Below are positions 1 through 7,597 of a stretch of 38,157 nucleotides of DNA, in pieces. A model generated the notes under the pieces. The model did no database searches. It was not told the origin of the DNA and saw nothing but the letters and a program-made list of their open reading frames with translations. Origin of the DNA: Streptomyces solicavernae (GTDB lineage: Bacteria > Actinomycetota > Actinomycetes > Streptomycetales > Streptomycetaceae); contig NZ_JASCIR010000042.1 of assembly GCF_029968095.1 (NCBI RefSeq), positions 1-38,157 of the forward strand, read 5' to 3'. The position numbers and the translations under genes were made by a program. The stretch's first letter is position 1. Each line of letters begins with the position of its first letter.

Positions 1-592
1 GCTTCGTCCACTTCTGCGGGTTCTCACCGAGGGTGCGGTGCAGGAGCTGGAGGATGACGCGGTGCTCGTCGGACTCCGCCGTGTCCACGGCGGGGACCTT
101 GCCGTCCTTCTCGTACTCGACGCCCTTGTGGACGAGGAGGGTGGCGTCACCGCCGTCGTCGAGGATCATGTTCGGGCCGCCGGTGGGCGAGTCCGGCCAG
201 GTCAGGGCCTGCTCCGTGCACCACCAGTACTCCTCAAGCGTCTCGCCCTTCCAGGCGAACACCGGGATGCCGGCGGGGGCGTCCGGGGTGCCGTTCGGGC
301 CGACCGCGATGGCGGCGGCGGCGTGGTCCTGGGTGGAGAAGATGTTGCAGGAAGCCCAGCGGACCTCGGCGCCCAGGGCGGCGAGGGTCTCGATCAGGAC
401 GGCGGTCTGCACCGTCATGTGCAGAGAACCGGTGATACGGGCGCCGGCCAGCGGCTGGGCGGCCGCGTACTCCTTGCGGATGGCCATCAGGCCGGGCATC
501 TCGTGCTCGGCGAGGGTGATCTCCTTGCGGCCGAACTCCGCGAGGGAGAGGTCGGCGACCTTGAAGTCCTGTCGGTTGGCGACAGTCGTCAT
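1..592 (-). CDS. ahcY: Adenosylhomocysteinase, N-terminal part (runs off left edge)
   Basis: Hydrolyses S-adenosylhomocysteine to adenosine and homocysteine in the cytosol, relieving inhibition of methyltransferases and returning homocysteine to the methionine cycle. Read on the minus strand from an ATG at 592, 197 codons lie in the window. They show the family's N-terminal signatures: ADLSLAEFGRKEI, then EMPGLMAIRKEY, GARITGSLHMTVQTAVLIETL, WASCNIFSTQDHAAAAI and EEYWWCTEQAL, all part of the substrate-binding domain. The NAD-binding domain lies beyond the window. GAGGAG sits about nine bases before the start, which supports it. The gene is divergent from the PTS permease, with a leader of about 350 bp between them. 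Identification is firm; only the 3' part is missing. Confidence 0.96.
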   Translation of the reverse strand, partial: MTTVANRQDFKVADLSLAEFGRKEITLAEHEMPGLMAIRKEYAAAQPLAGARITGSLHMTVQTAVLIETLAALGAEVRWASCNIFSTQDHAAAAIAVGPNGTPDAPAGIPVFAWKGETLEEYWWCTEQALTWPDSPTGGPNMILDDGGDATLLVHKGVEYEKDGKVPAVDTAESDEHRVILQLLHRTLGENPQKWTK

Positions 593-940
593 GGCGGGCT
601 GCTCCTCGTAATCGGTCGAGGTTGGGCATGGCTGTTCTGCGGCGACGAGCATAGGAATGCCCGGCACTCGCAGCGCAGTCGTCCGAGGCCCTCTCTCCCT
701 CGGACAGCCCGTGGGCCGCCCGACCGCCATCAGCAGCGACGTCTGGCTGGGTTACGAATCTACACCGATCGGCCCAGTGAACCCCAGTCCGCCTCCCGCC
801 GCACCAGCGTTGCCGGACAGATCCACCGGGCCTGACAATCTGGACGTTTCGACTTTTGATTATGGGCGTACGTGTTGCAGGATGCCTGGAGATCGGGAAC
901 ATGTGCGCGATCTTGTTGATGAAGGCGTAAGGAGATCCAC
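593..940. promoter_or_regulatory. Divergent ahcY / PTS permease intergenic region
   Basis: No gene is visible in this 348-bp gap. On the minus strand TAGATT (757-762) resembles a Streptomyces -10 box and would give ahcY a leader of about 155 nt. On the plus strand CTGACA (832-837), an 18-bp spacer and TTGATT (856-861) could be the permease promoter. Both calls rest on short matches. A perfect 8-bp inverted repeat lies at 681-705 inside the presumed ahcY leader. Confidence 0.4.
681..705 (-). promoter_or_regulatory. Hairpin in the ahcY 5' leader
   Basis: GTCCGAGG (681-688) is perfectly complementary to CCTCGGAC (698-705), with a 9-nt loop. The hairpin lies about 90 nt upstream of the ahcY start, on the transcribed leader. 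It does not match the SAH riboswitch consensus as I know it. It may be an mRNA stability element or attenuator, or chance in GC-rich DNA. Confidence 0.3.
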
Positions 941-3094
941 GTGACCAGTCCGAGCGACCCGCCGGAGGCCACGGGCCAGGCAGGGCAGAGAAAGTTGGTC
1001 GCGGTGACCGCCTGCCCGACCGGCATCGCCCATACGTACATGGCGGCGGAGAAGCTGCAGCAGGCGGCCGAGGGGCTCGGCATCGAGATCAAGGTGGAGA
1101 CACAGGGCTCGATCGGGTCCGAGAACGCACTCTCCGACAACGATGTCAGAGATGCGGACGGAGTGATCATCGCCGCCGACAAGGAGGTCGATCTCGACCG
1201 TTTCGCCGGGAAGAGGATCCTGAGCGTCGGCGTCGCCGAGGGGATTCGCCATCCCGAGGAGCTGATCGAACGGGTGCAGAGCGCGCCCGTGCACGGCGGC
1301 GGTGGTTCGGCGCCCGCAGGTGGCGGGGCGATAGGCACCGGCGGTGGCGGCGGCAGGGAGCGCAGCCTCGCGTACAAGGCGCTGATGAACGGTGTCTCGT
1401 ACATGATCCCGTTCGTCGTGGTCGGCGGTCTGCTGATCGCGATCTCGCTGTCGCTCGGCGGGCACACCGACCCCGAGAAGGGCCTGGTCATCCCGGACGG
1501 CTCGTTCTGGATGCACGTCAACGACATCGGTGTCATCGGGTTCACGCTGATGGTGCCGATCCTGTCCGGCTATATCGCGTACGCGATCGGCGACCGGCCC
1601 GCGCTCGTGCCGGGCATGATCGGCGGCTGGATCGCCAACACCGGTGAGCTGTACGACTCCGAGGCGGGCGCCGGCTTCATCGGTGCGATCGTCACGGGCT
1701 TTCTGGCCGGCTATCTGGTGCTGTGGATCAAGAGGATCAGGGTGCCGAAGTTCGCGCAGCCGATCATGCCGATCATCGTGATCCCGATCGTGGCGACCTC
1801 GGCGCTCGGCCTGTTCTTCATCTACGTCATCGGCAGACCGATCGCGTGGGTCTTCGAGCATCTGACCAGCTGGCTCAGCGGCATGACGGGCACGAGCGCG
1901 ATCGTGCTCGGTGCACTGCTCGGCCTGATGATCGCCTTCGACATGGGCGGGCCGGTCAACAAGACGGCGTTCCTGTTCGGCGCGGGCCTCATCGCGACCG
2001 GCAACCAGACCGTCATGGGCATGTGCGCGGCGGCCATTCCGGTCATGCCGCTCGGCCAGGGGCTGGCGACCCTGATCCGGCGGAAGCTGTACACGGAGCA
2101 GGAGCGCGAGACCGGCCTGGCGGCGCTGTTCATGGGCTTCTTCGGGATCTCGGAGGGTGCCATTCCGTTCGCGGCGGCGCGGCCCGCTCAGGTGATCCCT
2201 GCGAACATGCTGGGCGGTGCGGTGGCCGGTGCGATCGCGGGTCTTGCCGGGGTGGAGGATGCGGTGCCGCACGGCGGTCCGATCGTCGCCGTGCTCGGGG
2301 CCGTGGGCGGGGTGGCGATGTTCTTCGTGGCCGTGGCGATCGGTTCGGTCGTGACGGCGCTGGCGACGGTCGTGCTCGTCGACATCAGCGAGCGCAAGCG
2401 GCGAGGGGCGGCGCCGGTTCCGGCCGGTGGCGCCGAGCCGGCGCTCGCGGGCGTCGGGGCCGGTGCGGCGGGCGCCGGGGTCGCGGGTGTGGCCGCCGCG
2501 AGCGCCGCCCCCGCCCCGCAGAAGAGCGCGGAGCCCCCGCGTACGGCGGGCACCGGGCCCGAGCCCCAGGACGCGGTACCCGCAGGGGGCGTACCGCAGG
2601 ATGCGGTACGCCCCGAGCCTGCGTCCGGGACCGAGGGCGAAGTCCTCTCCGGCTACCTCACCGACCGGACCGTGAAGCTCCAACTGGACGCCCAGGACAA
2701 GGAGTCCGCGATCCGCGAGCTGGCCGGCATGCTGGCGACGACCGGCAAGGTCGCCGACACCGAGGAGCTCGTCCAGACGGCGCTGCGGCGCGAGGCCCAG
2801 GGCACCACGGGGCTCGGCGAGGAGATCGCGATCCCGCACGCCAAGACGGACGCGGTGACATCGCCGGTGGTCGGTTTCGCGCGGTCGCCGGAGGGCATCG
2901 AGTGGGGTGCGCTGGACGGTACGCAGGCCAAGCTGATCTTCATGATCTCGGTGCCGGAGGCGGCCGCGGGCGACGAGCATCTGCGGATCCTGGCGCTGCT
3001 GTCCCGCAAGCTGATGGACCCGGGCTTCCGGGAGCGGCTGATGGCGGCGCCGGACAAGCGGGCGGTCGTCGACGTACTGCGTGAGATTGAGTAA
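941..3094 (+). CDS. PTS fructose/mannose-family permease, EIIBCA
   Basis: Membrane PTS permease that imports and phosphorylates a hexose using phosphate from HPr. The 717 residues read EIIB (about 17-115, with phosphoryl Cys25 in VTACPTGIAHT), a Gly-rich linker (about 120-138), EIIC with multiple membrane helices (about 140-500), an Ala/Gly/Pro linker (about 500-565), and EIIA (about 567-717, phosphoryl His633 in AIPHAKTDAV). The GTG start follows AAGGAGAT by a few bases. Most annotated actinobacterial FruA proteins are A-B-C and sit with fruK and fruR; neither gene is here. The B-C-A order is that of Bacillus mannose permease ManP. manA and manB lie nearby on the other strand, so mannose is a plausible substrate. 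Fructose remains possible. Confidence 0.85.
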   Translation: MTSPSDPPEATGQAGQRKLVAVTACPTGIAHTYMAAEKLQQAAEGLGIEIKVETQGSIGSENALSDNDVRDADGVIIAADKEVDLDRFAGKRILSVGVAEGIRHPEELIERVQSAPVHGGGGSAPAGGGAIGTGGGGGRERSLAYKALMNGVSYMIPFVVVGGLLIAISLSLGGHTDPEKGLVIPDGSFWMHVNDIGVIGFTLMVPILSGYIAYAIGDRPALVPGMIGGWIANTGELYDSEAGAGFIGAIVTGFLAGYLVLWIKRIRVPKFAQPIMPIIVIPIVATSALGLFFIYVIGRPIAWVFEHLTSWLSGMTGTSAIVLGALLGLMIAFDMGGPVNKTAFLFGAGLIATGNQTVMGMCAAAIPVMPLGQGLATLIRRKLYTEQERETGLAALFMGFFGISEGAIPFAAARPAQVIPANMLGGAVAGAIAGLAGVEDAVPHGGPIVAVLGAVGGVAMFFVAVAIGSVVTALATVVLVDISERKRRGAAPVPAGGAEPALAGVGAGAAGAGVAGVAAASAAPAPQKSAEPPRTAGTGPEPQDAVPAGGVPQDAVRPEPASGTEGEVLSGYLTDRTVKLQLDAQDKESAIRELAGMLATTGKVADTEELVQTALRREAQGTTGLGEEIAIPHAKTDAVTSPVVGFARSPEGIEWGALDGTQAKLIFMISVPEAAAGDEHLRILALLSRKLMDPGFRERLMAAPDKRAVVDVLREIE

Positions 3095-3121
3095 GCGCTC
3101 GTCCGTCGGCCGAGATGCGGA

Positions 3122-3155
3122 GAGGGCCCCGGCACTCCGGGAGTGCGGGGCCCTC
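3122..3155. terminator. Bidirectional terminator between permease and CDF genes
   Basis: GAGGGCCCCG (3122-3131) pairs with CGGGGCCCTC (3146-3155). An inner CACT/AGTG extension follows a one-base bulge. It lies between two convergent genes, 28 bp after the permease stop and 29 bp after the CDF stop, so it can serve both. Confidence 0.85.
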
Positions 3156-3183
3156 GCCGTACGAGCTGAGGAGTGCGGCAGCG

Positions 3184-4206
3184 TCAGTGCGCGCCGTCCG
3201 TGCTCGGGTCGCCCGTGCTCGGGTCGCCCGTGCTCGGGTCGTCCGTTCCCGGGCCGCCCGGGGCCTTGGCCGGGTTGATGCCGGCGGCGGCCGCGGACTC
3301 GCTGTAGACGTCCGGCTCCAGGTAGATGACGCGGGCGATCGGGACGGCGGCGCGGATGCGCTCCTCGGCGGCGTTGATGGCGCTCGCGACCTCGGTGGCG
3401 GTGTCGTCGTGCTGGACGGCGATCTTCGCGGCGACGAGCAGCTCCTCCGGGCCGAGGTGGAGCGTGCGCATGTGGATGACGCGGGTGACGGTGTCGCCGT
3501 CGACCAGCGCCTTCTCGATCTTCTCGACCTCGCCGGTGCCCGCGGCCTCGCCGAGCAGCAGCGACTTGGTCTCGGCAGCGAGGACGATCGCGATCAGGAT
3601 GAGCAGGACGCCGATGCAGAGCGTGCCGATGCCGTCCCAGACGCCGTTGCCGGTGAGGAGGGCCAGGCCGACGCCGCCGAGGGCGAGGATCAGGCCGACG
3701 AGCGCGCCGAGGTCCTCCAGGAGCACGACGGGCAGCTCGGGCGCCTTGGCCCGGCGGACGAACTCCTTCCACGACAGGCTGCCGCGGATGGCGTTGGACT
3801 CCTTGATCGCCGTACGGAACGAGAAGGTCTCGGCGATGATCGCGAACACCAGGACGCCCACCGGCCAGTACCAGTGCTCCAGTTCGTGCGGGTGCTTGAT
3901 CTTCTCGTAGCCCTCGTAGATCGCGAACATGCCGCCGACCGAGAACAGGACGATGGAGACCAGGAACGCGTAGATGTAGCGCTCGCGGCCGTAGCCGAAG
4001 GGGTGTTGCGGGGTGGCCTCGCGCTTGGCCTTCTTGCCGCCGACGAGCAGCAGGCCCTGGTTGCCCGAGTCGGCGAGCGAGTGGACGCTCTCCGCGAGCA
4101 TCGACGACGAGCCGCTGAAGAGGAAGGCCACGAACTTCGCTACCGCGATCGCGAGGTTGGCGGCCAGTGCCGCCACGATCGCCTTGGTCCCGCCTGACGC
4201 GCTCAT
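3184..4206 (-). CDS. Cation diffusion facilitator (ZnT9-like) transporter
   Basis: A 340-residue membrane protein of the CDF family, which exports divalent metals such as zinc in exchange for protons. Membrane helices fill about residues 8-200, followed by a cytosolic domain. Helix 2 has the HxxxD pair (His42, Asp46 in ESVHSLADSGNQ). Helix 5 reads VLLEDLGALVG (Glu164, Asp165) instead of the usual H/DxxxD, a pattern I associate with the SLC30A9/ZnT9 branch, whose transport activity is less certain. The C-terminus ends in three GDPST repeats. The ATG at 4206 is preferred to an in-frame ATG at 4287 because the family begins at this point; ribosome-binding signals are weak for both. It lies 109 bp downstream of manA on the same strand and may be the last gene of that transcript. 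Confidence 0.85.
   Translation of the reverse strand: MSASGGTKAIVAALAANLAIAVAKFVAFLFSGSSSMLAESVHSLADSGNQGLLLVGGKKAKREATPQHPFGYGRERYIYAFLVSIVLFSVGGMFAIYEGYEKIKHPHELEHWYWPVGVLVFAIIAETFSFRTAIKESNAIRGSLSWKEFVRRAKAPELPVVLLEDLGALVGLILALGGVGLALLTGNGVWDGIGTLCIGVLLILIAIVLAAETKSLLLGEAAGTGEVEKIEKALVDGDTVTRVIHMRTLHLGPEELLVAAKIAVQHDDTATEVASAINAAEERIRAAVPIARVIYLEPDVYSESAAAAGINPAKAPGGPGTDDPSTGDPSTGDPSTDGAH
3200..3244. repeat. 15-bp tandem repeat x3 at the 3' end of the CDF gene
   Basis: Units GTGCTCGGGTCGCCC at 3200-3214 and 3215-3229, and a copy with one change at 3230-3244. They encode the repeated pentapeptide GDPST just before the stop codon, so the repeat number changes tail length without shifting frame. 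Confidence 0.9.
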
Positions 4207-4315
4207 GAGTGCCCGTTGTCCCTTCGTACGTTCACGTACGTCCTGTACGTCCAAAACTCGCCGTGCCCATGCCGTGCGGTGGGTCATTGTTGCAGCACGG
4301 CGGGAGCGGGGCGGG

Positions 4316-5467
4316 TCAGGCCACCACGGTCGCGCGGAACAGGGTGCCGTTTCCGGAGATCTCCGTCTTCTCCCCCGCGGGGACGAAAACCGACTCTCCA
4401 GGGGCGAGTTCGAGCTCTCCTGTGTGCACGTTTCCGGCGGTGCAGAGCAGGATCTGCGGCGTACGGGCCGTCAGGTCGCGCGGCGTCGAACCGGCGGGCA
4501 GAACGAAGCGGGAGAGGCGGAACTCGTCGATCGGCGTCTCGTAGACCTCCTCGCCGTCCGGGTCGGCCTCGGGGCGGAGCACGCCCGGGTCGGTGGCCTG
4601 GAACCGGACGATGCGCAGGAGTTCGGGCACGTCGACGTGCTTGGGGGTGAGGCCGCAGCGCAGCACGTTGTCGGAGTTGGCCATGATCTCGACGCCGAGG
4701 CCGTCGAGGTACGCGTGTGGGACGCCGGCGCCGAGGAACAGCGCCTCGCCGGGCTGGAGTCGGACGTGATTGAGCAGCATGGCGGCGATCACGCCGGGGT
4801 CGCCGGGGTAGTCGTGGGCGATCCGCGCGTACGGCTCGTAGTGGCCGCCGATGTGTTCGGCGGCGGCCGCGGCCTCGGTGACGGTGGCGGCCATCTCGTC
4901 GCGGTCCGCGCCCAGTACGGCGGTGAGGACCTCGCGCAGCGCGGCCTCCTCGGGGTGGGCGTGCAGCAGATCGACGTACGGCTTCAGGGAGTTGACGTCG
5001 AGGCCTTCGAGGAGGCGGGCCGCGTCGTCGGGGTCGCGGAAGCCGCAGAGGCCGTCGAACGGCGTGAGCGCGCAGATCAGTTCGGGCTTGTGGCTGGCGT
5101 CCTTGTAGTTGCGGTGCGGGGCGTCGACGGGGACGCCGCGGCGCTCCTCGTCCTCGTACCCCTCTTTGGCCTGGGCAAGGTCGGGGTGGACCTGGAGGGA
5201 GAGCGGGGCGCCGGCGGCGAGGAGTTTGAGCAGGAAGGGCAGTCGGGGCCCGAACTTCGCGACGGTTTCGGGGCCGAGCTCGGCCTCGGGGTCGGCGGCG
5301 ATCACCTCGTTCAACGGGCCGCGCGCGAGGCGGGAGGGCGCGCCGGGGTGGGCGCCCATCCACATCTCGGCCTGCGGTTCGCCGGTCGGCTCCACGCCGA
5401 GGAGCTCGGGGATGGCGGTCGTCGAACCCCAGGCGTACGGGCGGATGGTGTTGGCGAGGCGGTCCAT
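4316..5467 (-). CDS. manA: Mannose-6-phosphate isomerase, class I
   Basis: Zinc enzyme interconverting fructose-6-phosphate and mannose-6-phosphate, the entry to GDP-mannose synthesis or the exit for imported mannose-6-phosphate. The 383 residues match the usual class I length. All expected zinc ligands are visible: Gln92 and His94 in SLQVHPD, Glu129 in HKPELI, and His251 in GVPHAYLDG, followed by the signature MANSDNVLRCGLTPKHVD. The ATG at 5467 gives the family N-terminus MDRLANTIRPYAWG. The reading frame stays open about 240 bases upstream, but only through a GC-rich 30-bp repeat. It lies 199 bp downstream of the SIS gene and 109 bp upstream of the CDF gene, all minus strand. Confidence 0.95.
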   Translation of the reverse strand: MDRLANTIRPYAWGSTTAIPELLGVEPTGEPQAEMWMGAHPGAPSRLARGPLNEVIAADPEAELGPETVAKFGPRLPFLLKLLAAGAPLSLQVHPDLAQAKEGYEDEERRGVPVDAPHRNYKDASHKPELICALTPFDGLCGFRDPDDAARLLEGLDVNSLKPYVDLLHAHPEEAALREVLTAVLGADRDEMAATVTEAAAAAEHIGGHYEPYARIAHDYPGDPGVIAAMLLNHVRLQPGEALFLGAGVPHAYLDGLGVEIMANSDNVLRCGLTPKHVDVPELLRIVRFQATDPGVLRPEADPDGEEVYETPIDEFRLSRFVLPAGSTPRDLTARTPQILLCTAGNVHTGELELAPGESVFVPAGEKTEISGNGTLFRATVVA

Positions 5468-5530
5468 GCGGGACTTCTTTCGTACGTGGCTCACACGGCG
5501 GGTGCGGACGCCTGCACGCGCGGGGCTCGG

Positions 5531-5620
5531 TTGGCGGGCTGTCCGGGCCGGTGGCGGCGGGCAGCGGGCTCTCCGGGCCGGTGGGCTCGGGCAGTGGGCT
5601 GTCCGGGCCGGTGGCGGCGG
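5531..5620. repeat. 30-bp tandem repeat x3 between the SIS gene and manA
   Basis: Three consecutive 30-bp units begin at 5531, 5561 and 5591. Each contains GGGCT(G/C)TCCGGGCCGGTGG followed by a variable end; units 1 and 3 are closest to each other. The unit is a multiple of three and remains open in the manA frame, but it lies upstream of the family start. Its role is unknown. Confidence 0.85.
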
Positions 5621-5666
5621 GCGGGGTCCGGCGGGGCCGGGTGGTGCAGTCGGTCGGCGTGGGTCA

Positions 5667-6797
5667 TCATCGGGCCCCCGAAGCGAGCGCCAGGTAAACG
5701 GCGGCAAAATCCGTGACGGCGATCAGCTCCGCAAGCGTCTCCAGTTCGGTGCCCTCTTCGGGTTCGAGCTCGCTGATGGCGGTGTCGTGGCCGAGAGCGA
5801 GTTCGCGGGCGGCCGGGGCGGCGCTGAATCCGCCGTTCGGGCGGTCGCGCAACAGGACGGCACGCGCGCGTAGTGCCTGTTCTTCCTCGACCCGGTCGCG
5901 GAAGAAGTCGTCGGGGTCGCCGCCCGCCGCGAGGTCGCCGGTGAGCAGCGGGCCGTGGGAGGGCAGGGCCTCGGGCAGTTCGGCGGCGAGGGCGGGGCTG
6001 CCGGCCAGTTCGCCGAGGGCTGCGGCGAAGCGCCGGCCCACGGGGCCTGCGGCGGGGCCTTCGGTCCAGATCAGCGGGAGGGTCTCGTCGAGCTCGGCGG
6101 CGAGGGTCTTGGCCGGGTTGCTGTACGTGGCGACGGCGGGGCCGCACCGCCGGGCGGTGGCGTCGAGCCGGTCGGCGACCTGCTGCAGCGCCTCGGGGCC
6201 CGCCTCGATCAGGCCGGTGCGTTCGAGGAGGACGAGCAGGGGCGTGAGCAGCGCCCACAGGGCGTCGGGGCCGGCCAGCGCCAGCTCCTCGTACTCCTCG
6301 TGGAGCGGGGCGGCCATCGGGACGGCCAGGCCGTGCTTGCCGCCGATGGTCTCGGTCAGCGGGGCCCGCGCGGGGGCGACGGAGACGACGGTGAGGCCGC
6401 GCCGGTAGGCCTGTTCGGCGAGGACTTCCAGGCCGGGTTCGGTGCCGTCGGGGGTGGCGATGAGCAGCAGGTCGACGGGGCCGGCCCAGCCGGGCAGGGC
6501 CCAGCGGAGGGCCCCGGCGGCGGGGGCGACTCCGGTGGGGCGCAGCCGGAGGACCGGGCTGGCGGAGCCGGCGAGCACGTCGAGCAGGTCCGCGACCGTG
6601 GCGGCGGCCGTTCCGGGTCCGGCGACGAGCACCGCGCGGGGGCGCCCTTCCGACCTGAGCTCGGTGAGGCCGGCCTCGGTGGCGTGCCGCAGCGCCGTGC
6701 GCACCCTGGCGCCCGCTTCTGCGGCGCCGCGCAGCAGCCCTCGGCGGTCGGCGCGGCCGAGCGCCTCCGGGTCGTCGAGCAGCGAGTCGTCGAGCAC
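5667..6797 (-). CDS. SIS-fold sugar-phosphate isomerase-like protein
   Basis: A 376-residue soluble protein resembling bifunctional phosphoglucose/phosphomannose isomerases. The C-terminal half keeps that family's NPAKTLAAEL (about 227-236) followed by LPLIWTEG. In the N-terminal SIS half the glycine-rich start is VAGPGTAAATV (about 58-68), and the phosphate loop, normally of the form SYSGNTEET, reads ATPDGTEPG (about 114-122). Substrate binding may therefore be altered. The GTG start at 6797 has GGAGG about ten bases upstream. It sits between a Trm112-like gene and manA on the same strand, as I recall for Rv3256c in M. tuberculosis. A regulatory or sugar-phosphate-sensing role for the mannose genes is possible; isomerase activity is unproven. 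Confidence 0.8.
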   Translation of the reverse strand: MLDDSLLDDPEALGRADRRGLLRGAAEAGARVRTALRHATEAGLTELRSEGRPRAVLVAGPGTAAATVADLLDVLAGSASPVLRLRPTGVAPAAGALRWALPGWAGPVDLLLIATPDGTEPGLEVLAEQAYRRGLTVVSVAPARAPLTETIGGKHGLAVPMAAPLHEEYEELALAGPDALWALLTPLLVLLERTGLIEAGPEALQQVADRLDATARRCGPAVATYSNPAKTLAAELDETLPLIWTEGPAAGPVGRRFAAALGELAGSPALAAELPEALPSHGPLLTGDLAAGGDPDDFFRDRVEEEQALRARAVLLRDRPNGGFSAAPAARELALGHDTAISELEPEEGTELETLAELIAVTDFAAVYLALASGAR

Positions 6798-6904
6798 GGC
6801 TGGGGGCCTCCGATCGCCGGTGCGTACGGCTGTGGGGTCGTGCGTACGGCAGGGGGGGCGGGGGTCGGCCGGGCGGTCCCGGCCGGGCTCCCGCGCGGGG
6901 GCAG

Positions 6905-7075
6905 CTACGCGGAGCGGCGGGCCTCGTCCACGAGGAGCACCGGGATGCCGTCCTTGACCGGGTAGGCGAGTCCGCAGCTCTCTCCGGTGCAGAGCAGCTC
7001 GGCGTCCGCCTCCTTGAGGGGGGCGTGGCAGGCCGGGCAGGCGAGGATCTCCAGGAGGCCGGCTTCGAGCGCCAT
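6905..7075 (-). CDS. Trm112-family small zinc-finger protein
   Basis: A 56-residue protein. It has a CPAC pair (Cys13, Cys16) and a later CTGESC pair (Cys29, Cys34), which together form a predicted zinc site, followed by the family motif YPVKDGIPVLLVDEA. Eukaryotic Trm112 activates methyltransferases; the bacterial versions (UPF0434 type) are little studied. The ATG at 7075 follows GAAGGGAAC at a good distance. It is the first gene of a minus-strand run Trm112-SIS-manA-CDF, with 107 bp to the next start. Family assignment is confident; function is not. Confidence 0.88.
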   Translation of the reverse strand: MALEAGLLEILACPACHAPLKEADAELLCTGESCGLAYPVKDGIPVLLVDEARRSA

Positions 7076-7209
7076 GGAACGGTTCCCTTCGGGTGACTGA
7101 CCGGTCCGGCGGGCCGGTGGTCAGAGCGGTGGTCGGTTGTGGGGCTTGCTTGCGGTTGGGCTTGGGTGGGTCCGAGTGGGTCCGGAGTGGGTCCGGCCCT
7201 GGGGCCTGC

Positions 7210-7234
7210 TTCGGTTCGGTTCGGTTCGGTTCGG
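7210..7234. repeat. TTCGG pentanucleotide repeat x5
   Basis: Five exact consecutive TTCGG units upstream of the Trm112-like gene. They lie outside any coding frame I can support and could vary in number by slippage. Confidence 0.9.
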
Positions 7235-7298
7235 ATGGATCGGTGAGGATTCCGGCGTACGACGTACGTACTGCTGCGCACGTCTTGCGCCAGGCTCC

Positions 7299-7340
7299 GT
7301 CCGACCCGTGTCCGACCCGTGTCCGACCTGTGTCCGAGGC
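7299..7340. repeat. 11-bp tandem repeat x3.8
   Basis: GTCCGACCCGT at 7299-7309 and 7310-7320, GTCCGACCTGT at 7321-7331, then a partial GTCCGAGGC. It is non-coding, and the period is close to one helical turn. Confidence 0.88.
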
Positions 7341-7532
7341 GGTCGGCCCTGGTCCTGACCTGAGTGGTGCTCGGGTCAGGACGATGGATTGCGCCTGGTC
7401 AGCCTACCGCCGCCCGGGTTCTGACGCCGGGCAGAAGGGGCGGCTGCGAGGGGAATGGGGCGTATGACCTGGGGTGGTCCAGGAACCCGGGAATCCGGGA
7501 ACCCGGAAACCCGGGAACCCTCCGAGCCGCTG

Positions 7533-7549
7533 AGGCCGGACTCCGGCCT
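7533..7549 (-). terminator. Terminator downstream of manB
   Basis: AGGCCGGA (7533-7540) and TCCGGCCT (7542-7549) form a perfect inverted repeat about 50 nt past the manB stop. No T-run follows, which is common for Streptomyces terminators. Confidence 0.6.
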
Positions 7550-7597
7550 GCGGCCTGAGCCCCCATACGCGTCGAATCCGGCGCAGGCCCTTCCGGG

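Larger units (their letters stand above)
7076..7597. other. 522-bp gene-free gap rich in short tandem repeats
   Basis: No credible gene lies between the manB stop and the Trm112 start. The gap holds several unrelated short repeats: GGGTCCGG/AGT units (about 7167-7196), TTCGG x5 (7210-7234), an 11-bp unit GTCCGACCCGT x3 plus a partial copy (7299-7340), and GAACCCGG-type units (about 7482-7520). It also contains the manB terminator. The promoter for the Trm112-SIS-manA run probably lies here, but no clear -35/-10 pair was found. Confidence 0.6.

Noticed and set aside
593..760. SAH riboswitch upstream of ahcY
   Set aside because: A hairpin is present, but the conserved sequence and pseudoknot elements of that class, as I know them, are not.
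860..3772. 970-codon open frame on the minus strand across the permease
   Set aside because: It is antisense to a clear EIIBCA gene, is dominated by Arg, Asp, Gly and His, and matches no family. It is a GC-rich shadow frame.
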